Numbered from the stretch's first letter, positions 21,440-34,191 are shown. The stretch is DNA of 64,000 nucleotides from Rhizoclosmatium globosum (GCA_002104985.1 MCGO01000012.1:248001-312000); one strand, 5' to 3'. Notes: generated by a model not told the origin, from the sequence alone. Program-made: numbers and translations.

Positions 21440-23178
21440 ATGACACCATCATTGATACACACTATTCCTCAAGAGATTCGACAAGCCATCTTCTACTACC
21501 TTCCGATAGAGACTCTGTCCTTAGTGACAATCTCTCTGGTTAGCAAGGCTTTTGCAACCTCAATCTTGTGGAGCACCACCTTTTCACATCAACACATCCT
21601 GTTCCAATACAAACTCTCCGGCTTCACCGACTTCTGGGAGTTCCTCAACGCTGAAGGACTGAAGGAAGCCAAGTGGCTATCGCTGCCGTTCACGTACAAA
21701 GTGTCTCTGTATCGAGAGATTATGACGGTTCCTGATTGGAAGATGCTGCAGGGCACGACAGGGTTTGAGTTGGAGGGTGTGTATGAAGAGAATCTGATGA
21801 AGTGCTTTCGGTGGAGGATGCCGCCGGATTTGGCGTTCCGGGTGGTTGAGGCTTTGTTGCAGGAGGAAGGGTTTGATGTTGCTAGTCAGGAGAATAGATT
21901 GTTTCGATGGGCGGCTAGATCAGGTAACGTCTCTTTTCTATTTCGTGCGCGCCTGTTTTCGTTGTTGATGTTGAGTCCTTTGTTGGTGTTTAACAACAAC
22001 CACAACACATTGCACACTTCAATCTATACTAATCGTATGTCATCGTAATAGGCTATACAGAAGTTGTTCGTCTTTTAATATCGTGTCCTGGTGTGGATCC
22101 AACGGACCAGGAACAATATTCGATTACATCAACACCAGACATTGAAAACGCCGATGTAGTCAGAATATTACTTGCTGACCCTCGCGTAGATCCTACTGCT
22201 CATAATTATCTCGCTATTCGATGGGCATCGGATCATGGGCATTTGGAAGTCCTGAGACTTCTATTAGATGATTCACGAGTTGACCCATCAGGAGCAGAAA
22301 ACTATTGTTTCATTACTTCATGTCGGATGGGTCATTTAGAGTTTGTCGAACGGCTTCTTACCGATTCTCGAATTGATCCGACGAGTTCGGATAATTTGGC
22401 ACTCCGGTATGCTTGTGAATTGGGACAGACAACAGTTGTTGCACGACTGTTGGGTGATTCTCGGATTAATCCTTCTGATCCGGATTCATCATCGTTGGCA
22501 TTGGCAGCTGAAAATGGGCATGTTGATATCGTCAATATATTGCTAGAGGATGGACGGAGTGATCCCACGGCATTTCAGCAATATGCGCTGTCGATTGCTT
22601 GCGAAAAGGGGTATTCAGGAATTGTTGAGGCTCTTTTGAAGGATGCGAGAGTGGATCCTTCGGTGCAGGAGCACGAACCATTACGATTCGCTTGCATGAA
22701 TGGCTACGCATCTATTGTAAAAATGCTGCTCGAGCATCCGAAATCAGAATGGCTCGTTGCCGTTTCGCAGGGTATGAGAATAGCCATTCTCAAGCAACAC
22801 CTTGATGTCATTCGAGTTTTTGTGCATCACTTCGAAAAGACGGCCGCTTTGTTTGGAATTACTTTTCTAATGGCGATTGCAGCATCGACAGATGATGATC
22901 GTGAAATTATTGGATTGTTTTTGGAAAGTGCTTGGGCTCAACAATTTCTATTTGATGCACTGGCGCAATGTTTTACTCAAAAGCGACCAGCAGTGTTTCG
23001 AATGATTCTGGAAGATGCTCGCATTGATTCAGTTATTTTGACAAGGATTGTAACATTGCTACAATCTCGATCTGATGCAGAATATGCACGAATATTGTTA
23101 GAAGTTCAAGGGTTAAAAGTTGAAGGTTTGAGAGATTCTGAGGTGGTTGAAGGCCTTGGTGTTCTTTTGCAAAAATAA
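21440..23178 (+). CDS. F-box-like/ankyrin-repeat protein, copy 2
   Basis: Starts MTPSLIHTIPQEIRQAIFYY, an F-box-like N-terminus with LVTISLVSKAFATSIL. The linker DFWEFLNAEGLKEAKWLSLP and TYKVSLYREI matches copy 1 at 13014. An intron of about 127 nt (about 21923-22049) precedes YTEVVRLLISCPGVDPTD. About eight 31-residue ankyrin-like repeats with DPRVDPT/DSRIDPT cores follow, the last ones degenerate. Likely an SCF-type substrate adaptor by family analogy; target unknown. The first repeat shares the STPDIE insertion with copy 1, so both descend from one gene rather than convergent repeat growth. The TAA lies within AATAAA and MSH1 begins 9 nt downstream. Confidence 0.82.
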
Positions 23179-23187
23179 AGTGAAGAC

Positions 23188-26100
23188 ATGTTTGTCCGGC
23201 AATTCACACGACAAGCGTCTTCGTCCTCGGCACTGACCCGACTGCTCAAGCGCAGCGCCGTCAAGAGCGAGACCGTGAAGACAACGCGTCTCCGAGTTGT
23301 TGTTCCTGCTGGCGGCGGCGGTGGCGGTGGTGGTTCGACTGTTCCTGTGCTTCAACAACAACAACAGCAACAACAACGCATCCAACCACAACCTTCTACA
23401 ACTTCTGCAACTTCTACAACGCCATCTGCTTCAACATCGTCACTCAAAAGCGAAGTGCTCCGATTGCGCGATTCAGTTTCAAAGACCGGCGATGTTGTTG
23501 TGCTGCTTGTCCAGGTACGTGAATGTGTCCGTGCCTCACCTGTCTTGTTCCTTACATTAAACCACCGAAACAAACAGGTTGGCGGCTTCTACGAACTCTT
23601 TGAATACGCTCAGCCAGTGGAAATGAACCTCGACGCGATTGCTCAGCTGCTCGACTTGCACATCTCAAAGGAATCTGCCTCTCAGCCGAGAATGTGCGGC
23701 TTTCCACTGGCGTCGCTGGATCGATACGTGCCGCGTCTTGTCGCCGAAGCAAATGTCCGTGTAGCGATTGTCGACCAAGGTATAGCCAGCAACCTTCTAA
23801 TACTACGACTTTATTTAACCCCTCTCGAAATGAAGTCACGAAAGACCATTGGTCTCCAACAAAAAATTTCAGTCGTGCTGTCACGCGAATTGTAACAAAA
23901 GGAGCGCCGTTACTGACTTCAGTGTCTGATGAGTCAGCCGAAATTGAGCTTCACCATGGAAACTGCTTCCTATTGTCGCTCGCTGTATTGCCGGCACAAT
24001 CTTTGAATTCTCCCATCAGAATCGGTCTCTCGTGGACTGATATTAGTACGGGAGAGTTTTTCGTCTTTGAGTCATCTGAGGAAACACTTGAATCTGATTT
24101 GACTCGAATCAGTCCATCCGAAATCGTCACTTGTAACGAGAATTCAATGCCTCCCGCCATCTTCAAGACGATTCGTGAGCGTGCAGAAATTGCGGGCATT
24201 CAAATCACACATCGTCCTCACGCAAATGATCCCATGTTCTGTATCAAACAATGTGAACACGTCCAAGCTCGCTTAGATCCCATGAACGTTCTACGACACT
24301 CGCTCAAAGCGACGGATTTCGCGACAAAGGCACTTTCGGCTCTGGATTCGACTCAAAACGAATCAACTCCACGGCTTTTAGGGCAGAATACAACTGTACC
24401 CACGTTGTTTGCAGCTGGAGCATTGTTTGCTTATCTGAACGAGTTGTTTTGTGGACTTGAACCACACTTCAATTATACTTCCAGTAATTCAGTTACCTCC
24501 GGCCCCGACATTTGTGCTACCGGAATTATGCACATTGACTCAGCGACCATGACGAGTCTTGAAATTGTGAAGTCAATTCGTGATCATGATAAAAAGGGGT
24601 CTCTGATTTCGGAAATCAATCAAACAAAGACAAGTCAAGGAGAACGTCTCCTGGTTTCCCGTCTTAGTGAGTCGTTCTCTATTATTTTTAACTCTATCTC
24701 TGACCTATCGTTTTAAGAGTCACCTTCTACAAATATCCAAGAAATCAGACGTCGCCATAATCTCATTGAATCCTTCCATAGTCTTCCAGCTTCCTCTCCT
24801 CTTCTCACTGAAACTCAACGCCATCTCTCTCAGATACGAGACCTTGAGCGTGGTCTCCAGCGATTACACCTGCAGTCTGCAAAGCCAAAAGACGTGATTC
24901 TTTTGCTCCAGAGCTTGGAGCAGATTCAAACCCTGCGTGAATACTTGCTGGATTTTGCCGAACCAAATTCGAATAATGATTTGATCCAGCTCGTCAAGCG
25001 TTTATCTCCACCGATGGATGTTGTCAATGAATACAAAGGGCTTTTTACGGAAACGAACACCATCACCAACACAAATGATGATGCAGATGTTGTCGATGAG
25101 ACAAGTGTTCTTCCGGGGTCCGTAGTTCAAGGAATGGGGGCCAGTAAACTCTTGAAGGGAAAGATTTGGGTTCCTGGAACAATTGGGGCTGGTATATCGG
25201 AGGAGTTAGATCTCTTGAAGAACAAGAAAGTCGAATGTGAAAACAAAATTGAGGAGTTGAAGAATAAGCTGACTCAGCAATATGGTAGGAATCTGGTGGC
25301 CGACAGTTATGCTTTTATTAACTACATCGTATGGCTTAGGTTCGGAGGTCGCCTTAGTTGAGGACCCAAGAGATGGGCCATGTATTTCTGTGAAGTTGAA
25401 GGACAACGTCACGGATCTGGTTGAGGCTGATAAATCGATTGGCAAGATACATCGTCAAAAGCACGCAACAAAGAAAAAGTACACGCATGCTGTATGTTGT
25501 TTTCTCCATATGGCGATTCTAATTTGTGTGTTTAGAAATGGACTCAGTTGTTCAATATGTACAAAGCCATTCAGGATCAACAAATTCAAACTGAATTGAG
25601 AATTTTCGAAGAAGCTTGTCAGAAGGTATTGATTGGGACACTGTTTGAAGCATGCCTAATCGTTCGATTTTTAAAGATTCGTAACAAAACTCCGGAAATC
25701 ATCAGGACGTCCGAAGCTGTAGCCGAGTTGGACGTGACAGTCTCGATGGCGTTTATTGCTTCAAAGTGGAACTACGTGAAGCCTGAGATGGTTGAAGAGT
25801 AAGTCTGCACATACTGGTGCGCTCCAAATTAACGTTACGTTTCAGGTGCGGACTGGAATTGAAAGAGTCCAGACATCCTGTGGTTGAGAATATGCAACTT
25901 CTTCGGTCAAACTCTGTAAGGTTATTGAATTGTACTCTACTTAATTGACTTATCATTTCTCAGTATACGTCGAATGACGCAGCTTTAAATCAAGACACAA
26001 GAACGTGGATAATTACGGGAGTGTGTATCATTTTTTGGAAGCGAAGAAAACTAAAATTCAATCACTTCTAGCCAAATATGGGTGGAAAAAGTACGTTCTT

Positions 26101-26892
26101 GAGGCAGATGTAAGCTGAGATGATTCTCTATTGCTACTGATCCGTTTCACAGAGCATTGATTGCGATTATGGCACACGCTGGCCTGTACGTTCCTGCCAC
26201 TTTGGCGAAAATTGGAATCATGGATGCAGTCTATTCGCGTGTGGGTGCTAGCGATAATCTTGCTGCGAATCAGTCCACTTTTAGGGTATGTTCTTCAAAA
26301 CGACACCATGAACTCTAATCGTCATTTCAGGTTGAAATGCAAGAAACTGCCAACATTGTAAAACGCGCAACACCAAGGTCGTTGATCATAATGGACGAAG
26401 TTGGTCGTGGAACTTCCTCTCAAGATGGTCTCGCCCTGGCGTGTGGGGTCTTGGAAAGGGTGTTGAAAGTCAATCAATCAATGTGTCTGTTTGCGACGCA
26501 TTATCACGAATTGCCTTTGTTACTCGCTCACCAGATGGGTGTTGGTCCTGAAGGATCTGTTGAAGGCACCAAGTACAAGCGGACAGCGATTCGGTTTATG
26601 GGTGTAAGTAACTTTTGTGATCGCAATTTTGATGCATTTCTAATACGATGGTAAGGATGGAAACTTCACATACTGCTATTCGCTCGAAGACGGTGTTTCG
26701 GAAAGCTCGTACGGAATTGAAGCTGCGAAAGTGGCAGGTGAGTTTCGAATAACAAAGTCATTGATGATGTCTAAATGTTACGTAGGTATGCCATCTGATG
26801 TCATTGAAGTTGCAACAAAGCTTCAACGTGTGTTGTTGCATATGCGCAGAAAAGATGAAAAGGCTTTGGGAGAGTTGCTGCTGGCATTGTAG
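23188..26892 (+). CDS. MSH1: MutS homologue 1, mitochondrial mismatch-repair ATPase
   Basis: The N-terminus [20 protein letters not shown] is a good mitochondrial presequence, followed by a Gly run and a Gln run. The MutS mismatch-binding domain follows: [12 protein letters not shown] carries the FYE-type motif, then [17 protein letters not shown] and VAIVDQ. Core and clamp domains come next. The ATPase domain has [13 protein letters not shown] (Walker A, split by introns near 26012-26071 and 26111-26153), [34 protein letters not shown] (Walker B), and FATHYHELP, ending [14 protein letters not shown] and LLLAL. About ten introns. It repairs or stabilises mtDNA in fungi. The start lies only 9 nt after the preceding stop, so its 5' UTR must overlap that gene or be very short. 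Confidence 0.9.
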
Positions 26893-27035
26893 TTGTGACT
26901 TATTTTTATGTTAAGAAAAGGCGAAGTTGCAGAATAAAAGAAGTAGTAATGAAGCAAGAAAGTTTGTGTATAATAAATAGATCTTCTTTATTACCAAAAC
27001 ACATCCCAATATACAAGTGATCAGTCTCAATTCGT

Positions 27036-27350
<315 letters not shown>

Positions 27351-27426
27351 TTAGGTTGCTGTAGGTGGTGGTGTTTAGTGCTATTAAACTTTGAGGCACA
27401 AACGCCCTTTTGTACCTTTTTCGCCT

Positions 27427-27513
27427 GTGACAAGATTTTTTGCTCTTTCCTTTGTTTGTTCGGACACGCACTCTCAAAAAACAAGTTGTCCGAACAGATG
27501 ACAAGATTTTTTG
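27427..27513. repeat. 15-nt direct repeat, two copies, in the histone promoter
   Basis: TGACAAGATTTTTTG occurs at 27427-27441 and again, identical and in the same orientation, at 27499-27513, 72 nt apart. This is unlikely by chance in 279 nt and sits between divergent histone genes, so it is a candidate regulator-binding site. Confidence 0.8.
27456..27496. repeat. 10-nt perfect inverted repeat in the histone promoter
   Basis: TGTTCGGACA (27456-27465) and its reverse complement TGTCCGAACA (27487-27496) are separated by 21 nt and lie between the two 15-nt direct repeats. They could be paired binding sites in opposite orientation, one per gene. Confidence 0.75.
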
Positions 27514-27539
27514 TCGATGCGCAAGAAGGAAAAGGATAA

Positions 27540-28037
<498 letters not shown>

Positions 28038-28196
28038 GCTATCGTTTGGATTGTATAGTTTTGATGTGTATTTGTTGATGTTGGGATATAATAAAGACGC
28101 TCTATCCATATTCAATGCTATAACTGCTTTACAACAAACTGTTATTTATTCTACATCTACTTTTGCATGAAAAGAAGATGAACGAACGCGTCTCGT

Positions 28197-29596
28197 TTAC
28201 TTATTGATACTGCTCCAATTCTTTTGCCTCAACATTTGTGTACCCTTCAACCTCTTTGTCCAACTGCTTCCATTCTTGTCGGCTTTGGGCAAAAACGGCT
28301 CCACCTTTTCCATCAAGCTCTTTCCACGTGCACCAGCAGACGAAATTGGAGGCAACACTGTCTCTGGTTTTCCAACACTACTATTCGTATCTTTAATCAT
28401 CTCCAGCTCTTGTTCAGCAGAAGGTGCGAAGCCTTCTGTGTCATGAGGACCCGACTGTTCTGAAGGAGGAACAGTATACAAATGTGCTCGGCCTTGATAG
28501 TCCAAGTTCCCGTTATGATAATCTTTCGGCTTCTGCTTCAACCTTTCCATTCGAGCGAGCGATCCGCGAGGTGATCCAGCAGGTAACGGTGGAGAAGCAG
28601 CCGCAATCAAACGTTGCTGCAATCGTGAATCCATGACAACGTTCGCTGGAACCGCTTCATCCAAGAGGGCTTGCACATTCACATCCGAGTCAGTTTTTTG
28701 TATTGGCGGTAACACGTTAATTTTTTTGGCCCTTGATGCAAGTTCTTTTGCCTTTTCTTTTCCATTGACCATGTTTCGCAACTGGATCAAATCCACATCA
28801 AGCCCAGACACACTTAAAACGTCACGTACAAGCTCGAGCTCTGCACGGAGGGAATCTATTTCGCTTTGTTTGCGTTTGTTGTCTGCGTTCATTCTTTCAA
28901 TGAAGGTTTGATACTTTTTGCGTTGTTGCTGAAGGAGGACATAGTATGGCTTTGTTTCATCAATCTCGTCGTCGTGAAGTGTATCTTCGTTGATGTCATG
29001 GACGATTGGATTGGTGTTGGAATCGTTTATGAAGGGGCGTCGAGATTCTTTGAACCAAGGAGCTTTCATCTCTGTTTTCTCTGTCGAAGTTTCTATTATT
29101 TTCAGTGATAAGTATGATTTTAAATGTGTTAAAATGTCGTGAACCTTGATAATAGGCACTGGTTGGTCTTGATTCGTGTACAATCTCCACAAAACTCACG
29201 TCTGAACAGAAACAGTCAATCGCGTAATCCATGTTAAAAACACGCGATATAATGAAATGTACCTGAACACAGATTCTGTAGCCTTGCAATCTCTTTATGC
29301 AAATCCTTTAAGGTACACTTGTGTTGCTCTTGCAAGAACTCAACAGTTTTTTCCAAGGAGGAGATACGACTTTGAGCTTTATCGTAGGCTTGTTTGTATC
29401 CGGCTTCAGTCTGTTGTAGCTGCTGTGACGGTTCTTGACAGACAATGTAAGATCGTCGGAAGCTTCCCGTTGGTTGTGTCGTTGTTACTGTTGGAACGAT
29501 ATTGCTGTTGTTGGTGTTGCTTGGAGATGGTGATGGAGCGCCGCCTGATACGTATCTGTTGTTTGGAGTTGTAGGAGGTTGGGCAACGAAGAGCAT
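28197..29596 (-). CDS. CCDC92/CCDC74-type coiled-coil protein
   Basis: Reading leftward from MLFVAQPPTTPNNRYVSGG at 29596, a Pro/Ser/Asn-rich start precedes the block RISSLEKTVEFLQEQHKCTL and KDLHKEIARLQNLCS. This resembles the CCDC92 N-terminal coiled coil (FLQxxHxxTLxxLHxEI). After two introns (about 29205-29264 and 29103-29150) a second helix region follows, YYVLLQQQRKKYQTFIERMN with SEIDSLRAELELVRDVLS. The tail is basic and disordered (SSWTKRLKGTQMLRQKNWSS). Human relatives localise to centrioles and cilia, which fits a zoosporic organism; no direct evidence of function here. Family call from motif only. Confidence 0.6.
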
Positions 29597-29814
29597 AGAA
29601 GTGAGGGGGAAAGGGAGCGATGGGGAATTTTCAGGAAGCTGGGATTTTCAGACAATGGATTAATGACTTAGACAAATTACATCGCTCTTAATCCAATAAT
29701 TACTAGTCATACGATTTATTATGACAAACAAAATGAAAGCATATGTTGCGAACTCATCAAGCAAGACCAAACGACACATAAAACAGAAAACAAACGGAGA
29801 AAAGTAGCACCAAA

Positions 29815-32314
29815 TTACATTCGGTCCAATGGAACAATACCCAAAGCACGGAGTGCATTGCCCAATGTGATTCGTGCAGCCTTGTACATTGCCAAACGAG
29901 CAGAGGCAATCTCAGGAGGCTGGTTCATGACATACAGCTCTTCCAAACAGTTGGAGACGGCATGTGACAGACGGAACGCGTAGCTGACGATGGAGCATGG
30001 CTCCAACTGAACTCCAACCTCACGAACAACGTCAGGGTACATAGCAATGCAATCCAACAAAGCGGCAGCAACAGGCTCTGTTAATGGAGCCATATCGACG
30101 GTTGCTGGAATATCGAATCCAGCTTTTCGCTCAATGGAACAGAGACGGGTGTGAGCGTATTGGAGGTATGGTCCCGTGTCACCTTCGAAAGCAAGCATAC
30201 GGTCCCAGTTGAATTCGTAATCTTTGTTACGACGAGAGCCCATATCTTGAATCATGATACCAGTGATACCGATTGTGTCAGCAACGAAAGTTGGGTTTTG
30301 GATTTGGGCAAACTTGGCTTCGTTTCGCTTCATAACTTCCAACATTGATTCTTGGACATTGTCCAAAATGTCTTCCAAGAAAACGACTGTTCCCTTACGA
30401 GTACTCATGTTTCCGTCCTTTGACTTGATCATTCCAAAGTTAACGTGTTGGCACTTTTCAGCCCATGGGACTCCCATTAGCTCCAAAATCTTGAAGAGCT
30501 GCTTAAAGTGGTGATCTTGTTGAGATCCGACGACATAGATCATGTTGTCAAACTTGTACTCCTTCTGACGCTCAACGGCAGCGGCAACATCACGTCCAAG
30601 ATACATCATTCCACCGTCACGCTTTTCGATAATAGCGACTCCAAGCTTGTATTCTTCCATGTTGATGACTTGAGCACCTTGGTCGAGCTTGAGGAGGTCA
30701 AGGTCCTTGAGTTTTTGGACAACGTCACGGACGCACTTGTCTTGAGCACGGAAGTGTGATTCACCAGAGTACAAGTCAAATGAAACGTTAACACGACCAT
30801 AGATTTCACGGTACTTGACAATACTGAGGTCGACAAACTTTTTCCACATACCCAAAGCTTCCGTTCCTCCTTCTTCCATACGAGCAAAGTAGGCACGGGC
30901 TTCGTCATGAATCGCTGGGTTTTCAGTGGCTTCAGCCTATAATTCGAGGGATCAGAACTGCAGAAACGGAAAATCACAGAAAGAACATACGTTAATCTTG
31001 ACGTAGACTTCAAACAAGTGACGAATAGGATCTTTCTCAAGAGCCTCCTCGTTTCCGTGCTTCAAGTAACCAACGGCCAACAAACCAAATTGTTTACCCC
31101 AGTCTCCCAAATAGTTGATGGTGACAGTTGTCCAACCGTTCGCTTGAAGGGTGTTTTCAATGAAGTTTCCAATAATGGTAGATCGCAAGTGTCCCACGTG
31201 GAAAGGCTTGGCAATGTTGGGAGAAGAGAATTCAACCAAACTGACTTTTCCGAATCCAGAACTGTTTTGTCCATATTTCTCGCCTTGGTTGAGTACGCGT
31301 GGGATGAGACGATCACGAAGGAGGTGGTTGTGAATCCAGATTTTGAGGAAAACTCCAGAGGCTTTCACGGAAGAGATTTTTGGAGAAGCGGTAAACTATT
31401 TAATTGTTGAGAATTAGATTGTATTGAGATCACGAAAGCCTTATATACCTTGGATTCCAAGTCTTTGGCGATTTCAGCAGGTGAACCTGGGAGCTTCATG
31501 CGAGGAACGGCGATGGAAAAGTCTCCTGAAGCAGCATCTTTAGGGTACTTGTTTTCAACACTGTTTTGGTAGATGTTAGGGCAATCAAAAAACGGAAAAC
31601 ATCAGATAGAACTCACAGTGGGAAGATGAAGTCTTCGCCGAGTCCAGTGATACGAGCAAGTTCCTTTGTAATTTCGAAACGGTATTCGTCAAGAACGTGG
31701 GTAGTGGCAAGGACTTGGTCGACTTGAGCAGCAGCATCCTTCAAAGCTGGAGCAGCCTTCTCAAGAGCGGCAACCCATTGGTCGGCAGCCTTATTCTTTG
31801 AAGTGTGCTGACGAGCCAAATCCCACACAGCAAGATCCGCAAGAGTGAGGTTGAGAGGAGACTTTGTTGGGTCCACAAGAGCAAACTGCTGAGGTTTCTC
31901 AAGCTTTGCGAGGATAACGTTAAGTTTGGCATCATCCGTGGCCTGACGGACATCATCAAGCCACTGGTCCACCTTCGCCTGCTTATCGAGAGCAAGCGAT
32001 GCGTAGAGCTGAGGAGCAAGCAAGCGGGAGACGAAGCGGGCAGCCGTGCTCTTTCCAGTCAGGACCACGCGGTCCTTGTCCGATGGTTGCTGACCCGCGA
32101 GGAAGAAGCCGGCCGGAACAATGAGCTGCGAATGTGGAGCAGCGAGGTCGCGCAGGAGACCAAGACGCAACTGGCACTGGCACTGGCGGGCCGTCGTTGC
32201 TGAGGCGCTGAGTACGTAGGCTGCTACTTCGGCGTAGGCGGCCGAGCGGGGTGAGAAGGCAAGACAGAGCGCATTCTTGTGCTGAGTGAGGAGCATCGTG
32301 TCTTCAGATGCCAT
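29815..32314 (-). CDS. RARS: Arginyl-tRNA synthetase with GST-like N-terminal domain
   Basis: A class I aminoacyl-tRNA synthetase that charges tRNA-Arg. The catalytic core shows SSPNIAKPFHVGHLRS (HIGH motif as HVGH), NYLGDWGKQFGLL, YVVGSQQDHHFKQLF, and MSTRKG in place of KMSKS, as is usual for ArgRS. The anticodon-binding DALR domain ends ALRALGIVPLDRM. The first 230 residues (from MASEDTMLLTQHKNALCLAF) look like a GST-C fold (VDQWLDDVRQATDDAK...LADLAVWDLARQ...ADQWVAAL), normally found in multi-synthetase or EF1B-gamma proteins. Introns near 31560-31615, 31395-31447 and 30938-30990. It shares a 54-nt gap with the divergent CPSF30 gene. Confidence 0.92.
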
Positions 32315-32368
32315 TTCTGGATGAGTTTGTTGGGTTTGAGTGAATCACGCAAAAAGAAAAGAACTACG

Positions 32369-33551
32369 ATGACAACCACAACCACAACAACCACATCCAT
32401 CGAATCATTCACGTACCAGGACGCCCTCGGACTCAGCCACCTGCCTCCGCCAGCCGCCCAGGCAATCGGCTTTGTGAACGCGCTTGTTGTTCCGACTCAG
32501 GCGCCGAAAGCCGCGGCCTTTGCCGAGTTTGACTACGAGACCCACGTGCGCACAGTGCTTGGCTTTGATTTGGATCCGGCGAAAAAGGGCGGCGGCGAGG
32601 GCGTGTGCAAGTTCTTTCTCAAGGGCTTCTGTGCCCGCGGCCAGCTGTGCCCCTTCAAACACGTCTCGCAGCAGACTATTAATGCGAATGCCGGGAAGGC
32701 CGCCGTCGTGTGCAAGCACTACCTGCGTGGTTTGTGTAAAAAGGGCGACCTCTGCGAGTTCCTGTGCGTGCAAACCTTGTTTCATCTCTCCCTGACTCCT
32801 GTGCTAAAACCGACATCCGCAGTCACGAATATAACCTCAAAAAGATGCCTGAATGCTGGTTCTTTTCAAAGTACCAATCTTGTACAAACCCCGAATGCCA
32901 ATACCTGCATATTGATCCCAATTCAAAAATCAAGGAGTGTCCATGGTACGCCAGAGGTTTCTGTAAACACGGTAGGTTATTAATACTTTGTCGCACTTTG
33001 ATTCAAACGGCGCTAATCGAATCTCAGGACCCCGATGTAGAAACAAACACGTCCGTCAAGCTGTATGTCAAAACTACGTGACAGGATTCTGTCCAAAAGG
33101 ACCCGAATGTACTTTAGGACATCCTAAATTCGAACTACCTGACCTGAGCAATCCCGATGGTGCTGCGACAGGAGGCAATACCTTCAACCCTGCATTTCAA
33201 AAGAATGTCACTTGCTACAAGGTACCTACTAATGATTCCCGATCCTTTCGAAAGATTCTAAAATTGCGTGTCATGTCATGTAGTGTAAACAAACAGGCCA
33301 CATTGCCATCAACTGTCCAAATGAAAGCGTCCAACAAGGAGGTGGAATGGGACAACAAGGTGGATTCGTTAAAAAAGATTTGTCGCAAGTCAAGTGTTTC
33401 AAAGTGGGTTTTTAATTTCAATGGCTGGTTTGATGTATCCTAATTGTTTTTTCAGTGTCAAGGAATGGGACATTTCGCAAACCAGTGTCCAAACCCTCCT
33501 GCAAACCCAAATGTACGATTCTTTCGTCCTTATGGCGGTGGTGGATTCTAA
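32369..33551 (+). CDS. CPSF4: CPSF30/Yth1, CCCH zinc-finger polyadenylation factor
   Basis: Starts MTTTTTTTTSIESFTYQDAL; an in-frame CTG/ATG region further upstream lies inside the divergent promoter and was not used. CCCH fingers: CKFFLKGFCARGQLCPFKH, CKHYLRGLCKKGDLCEF (its His comes from the next exon), CWFFSKYQSCTNPECQYLH, CPWYARGFCKHG..CRNKH and CQNYVTGFCPKGPECTLGH, five in all. Two C-terminal CCHC zinc knuckles follow, CYKCKQTGHIAINC and CQGMGHFANQC, ending RPYGGGGF. Introns at about 32763-32820, 32972-33027, 33222-33283 and 33386-33455. CPSF30 binds AAUAAA within the cleavage/polyadenylation factor. Human CPSF4 has one knuckle, so the second is extra. Confidence 0.9.
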
Positions 33552-33642
33552 GTCGTCGGAATTGTTCATAATAAATAAATCTATTATCCACAACACACAA
33601 CAATAAGAGTTTTAGAAGTCGTTTTGTTTTTACTCCTTATCC

Positions 33643-33936
33643 TCAGTTTTCAACGTCATCTGAACCCTCAGACTCTGTTAATTCAACCAACAGAGCCGTC
33701 GATAGTTCATGTGCCATATTTAAGAGTTCGCTTATTATGGCCTGGTCGGCTTCCTCCACGCTATTATCCAGCTCTTTCACGCTACAATCAAATATATATG
33801 CGTTGATTCCACACAGTTGCTGCTTGATGTTCTGTAAATCATCAACAGTAAGCCGACATTCTCTTAAGTCTCTTATAATCATATGTAGTGTTCCTTCAAC
33901 TTGTTCAGCTCTGCTTTGTTCTCGTCCTCGTTTCAT
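33643..33936 (-). CDS. Small coiled-coil protein, intronless paralogue
   Basis: A 97-residue protein, MKRGREQSRAEQVEGTLHMI then RECRLTVDDLQNIKQQLCGI, helical throughout. It is clearly related to the three-exon gene at 34192-34612, which has KECRLTLADIQ joined to DIKEQLCQIDSLIVDAAV. It has no introns where the relative has two. Function unknown; the size and heptad-like pattern would suit a subunit of a larger complex. The acidic tail ends SEGSDDVEN. Confidence 0.6.
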   Translation of the reverse strand: MKRGREQSRAEQVEGTLHMIIRDLRECRLTVDDLQNIKQQLCGINAYIFDCSVKELDNSVEEADQAIISELLNMAHELSTALLVELTESEGSDDVEN

Positions 33937-34069
33937 TTTATGTTGATGTTTGTGTCAGCGGGAACCTTGTAATACTTGTTTGTTTGGCTAACTAATGGAA
34001 GTCTCAATGGAAGGAATAGAAGCTTTTTTGAGGTAACAATCCTGAGACAGGTGGCGGGCGTGGGGGGTG

Positions 34070-34081
34070 AACACGTGTTGG
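34070..34081. promoter_or_regulatory. Palindromic AACACGTGTTGG element
   Basis: AACACGTGTT (CACGTG core) plus GG, repeated exactly at 38835-38846. Both copies lie in promoter-sized gaps of the GNAT/small-protein neighbourhood. Suggestive of a bHLH-type site; function inferred only. Confidence 0.35.
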
Positions 34082-34191
34082 CAACGTGAATTTGGATTGG
34101 CCAATCCTTGCTGCATTAACCAGTAAACTAAGGAAGTGATACATGGTTTATTTCATCGATAATTTGATATTTAATACGTATGGATCATGTT

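Noticed and set aside
23345..23372. CAA/CAG microsatellite in MSH1
   Set aside because: Encodes a plausible polyglutamine segment inside the disordered part after the presequence; ordinary low-complexity coding sequence.
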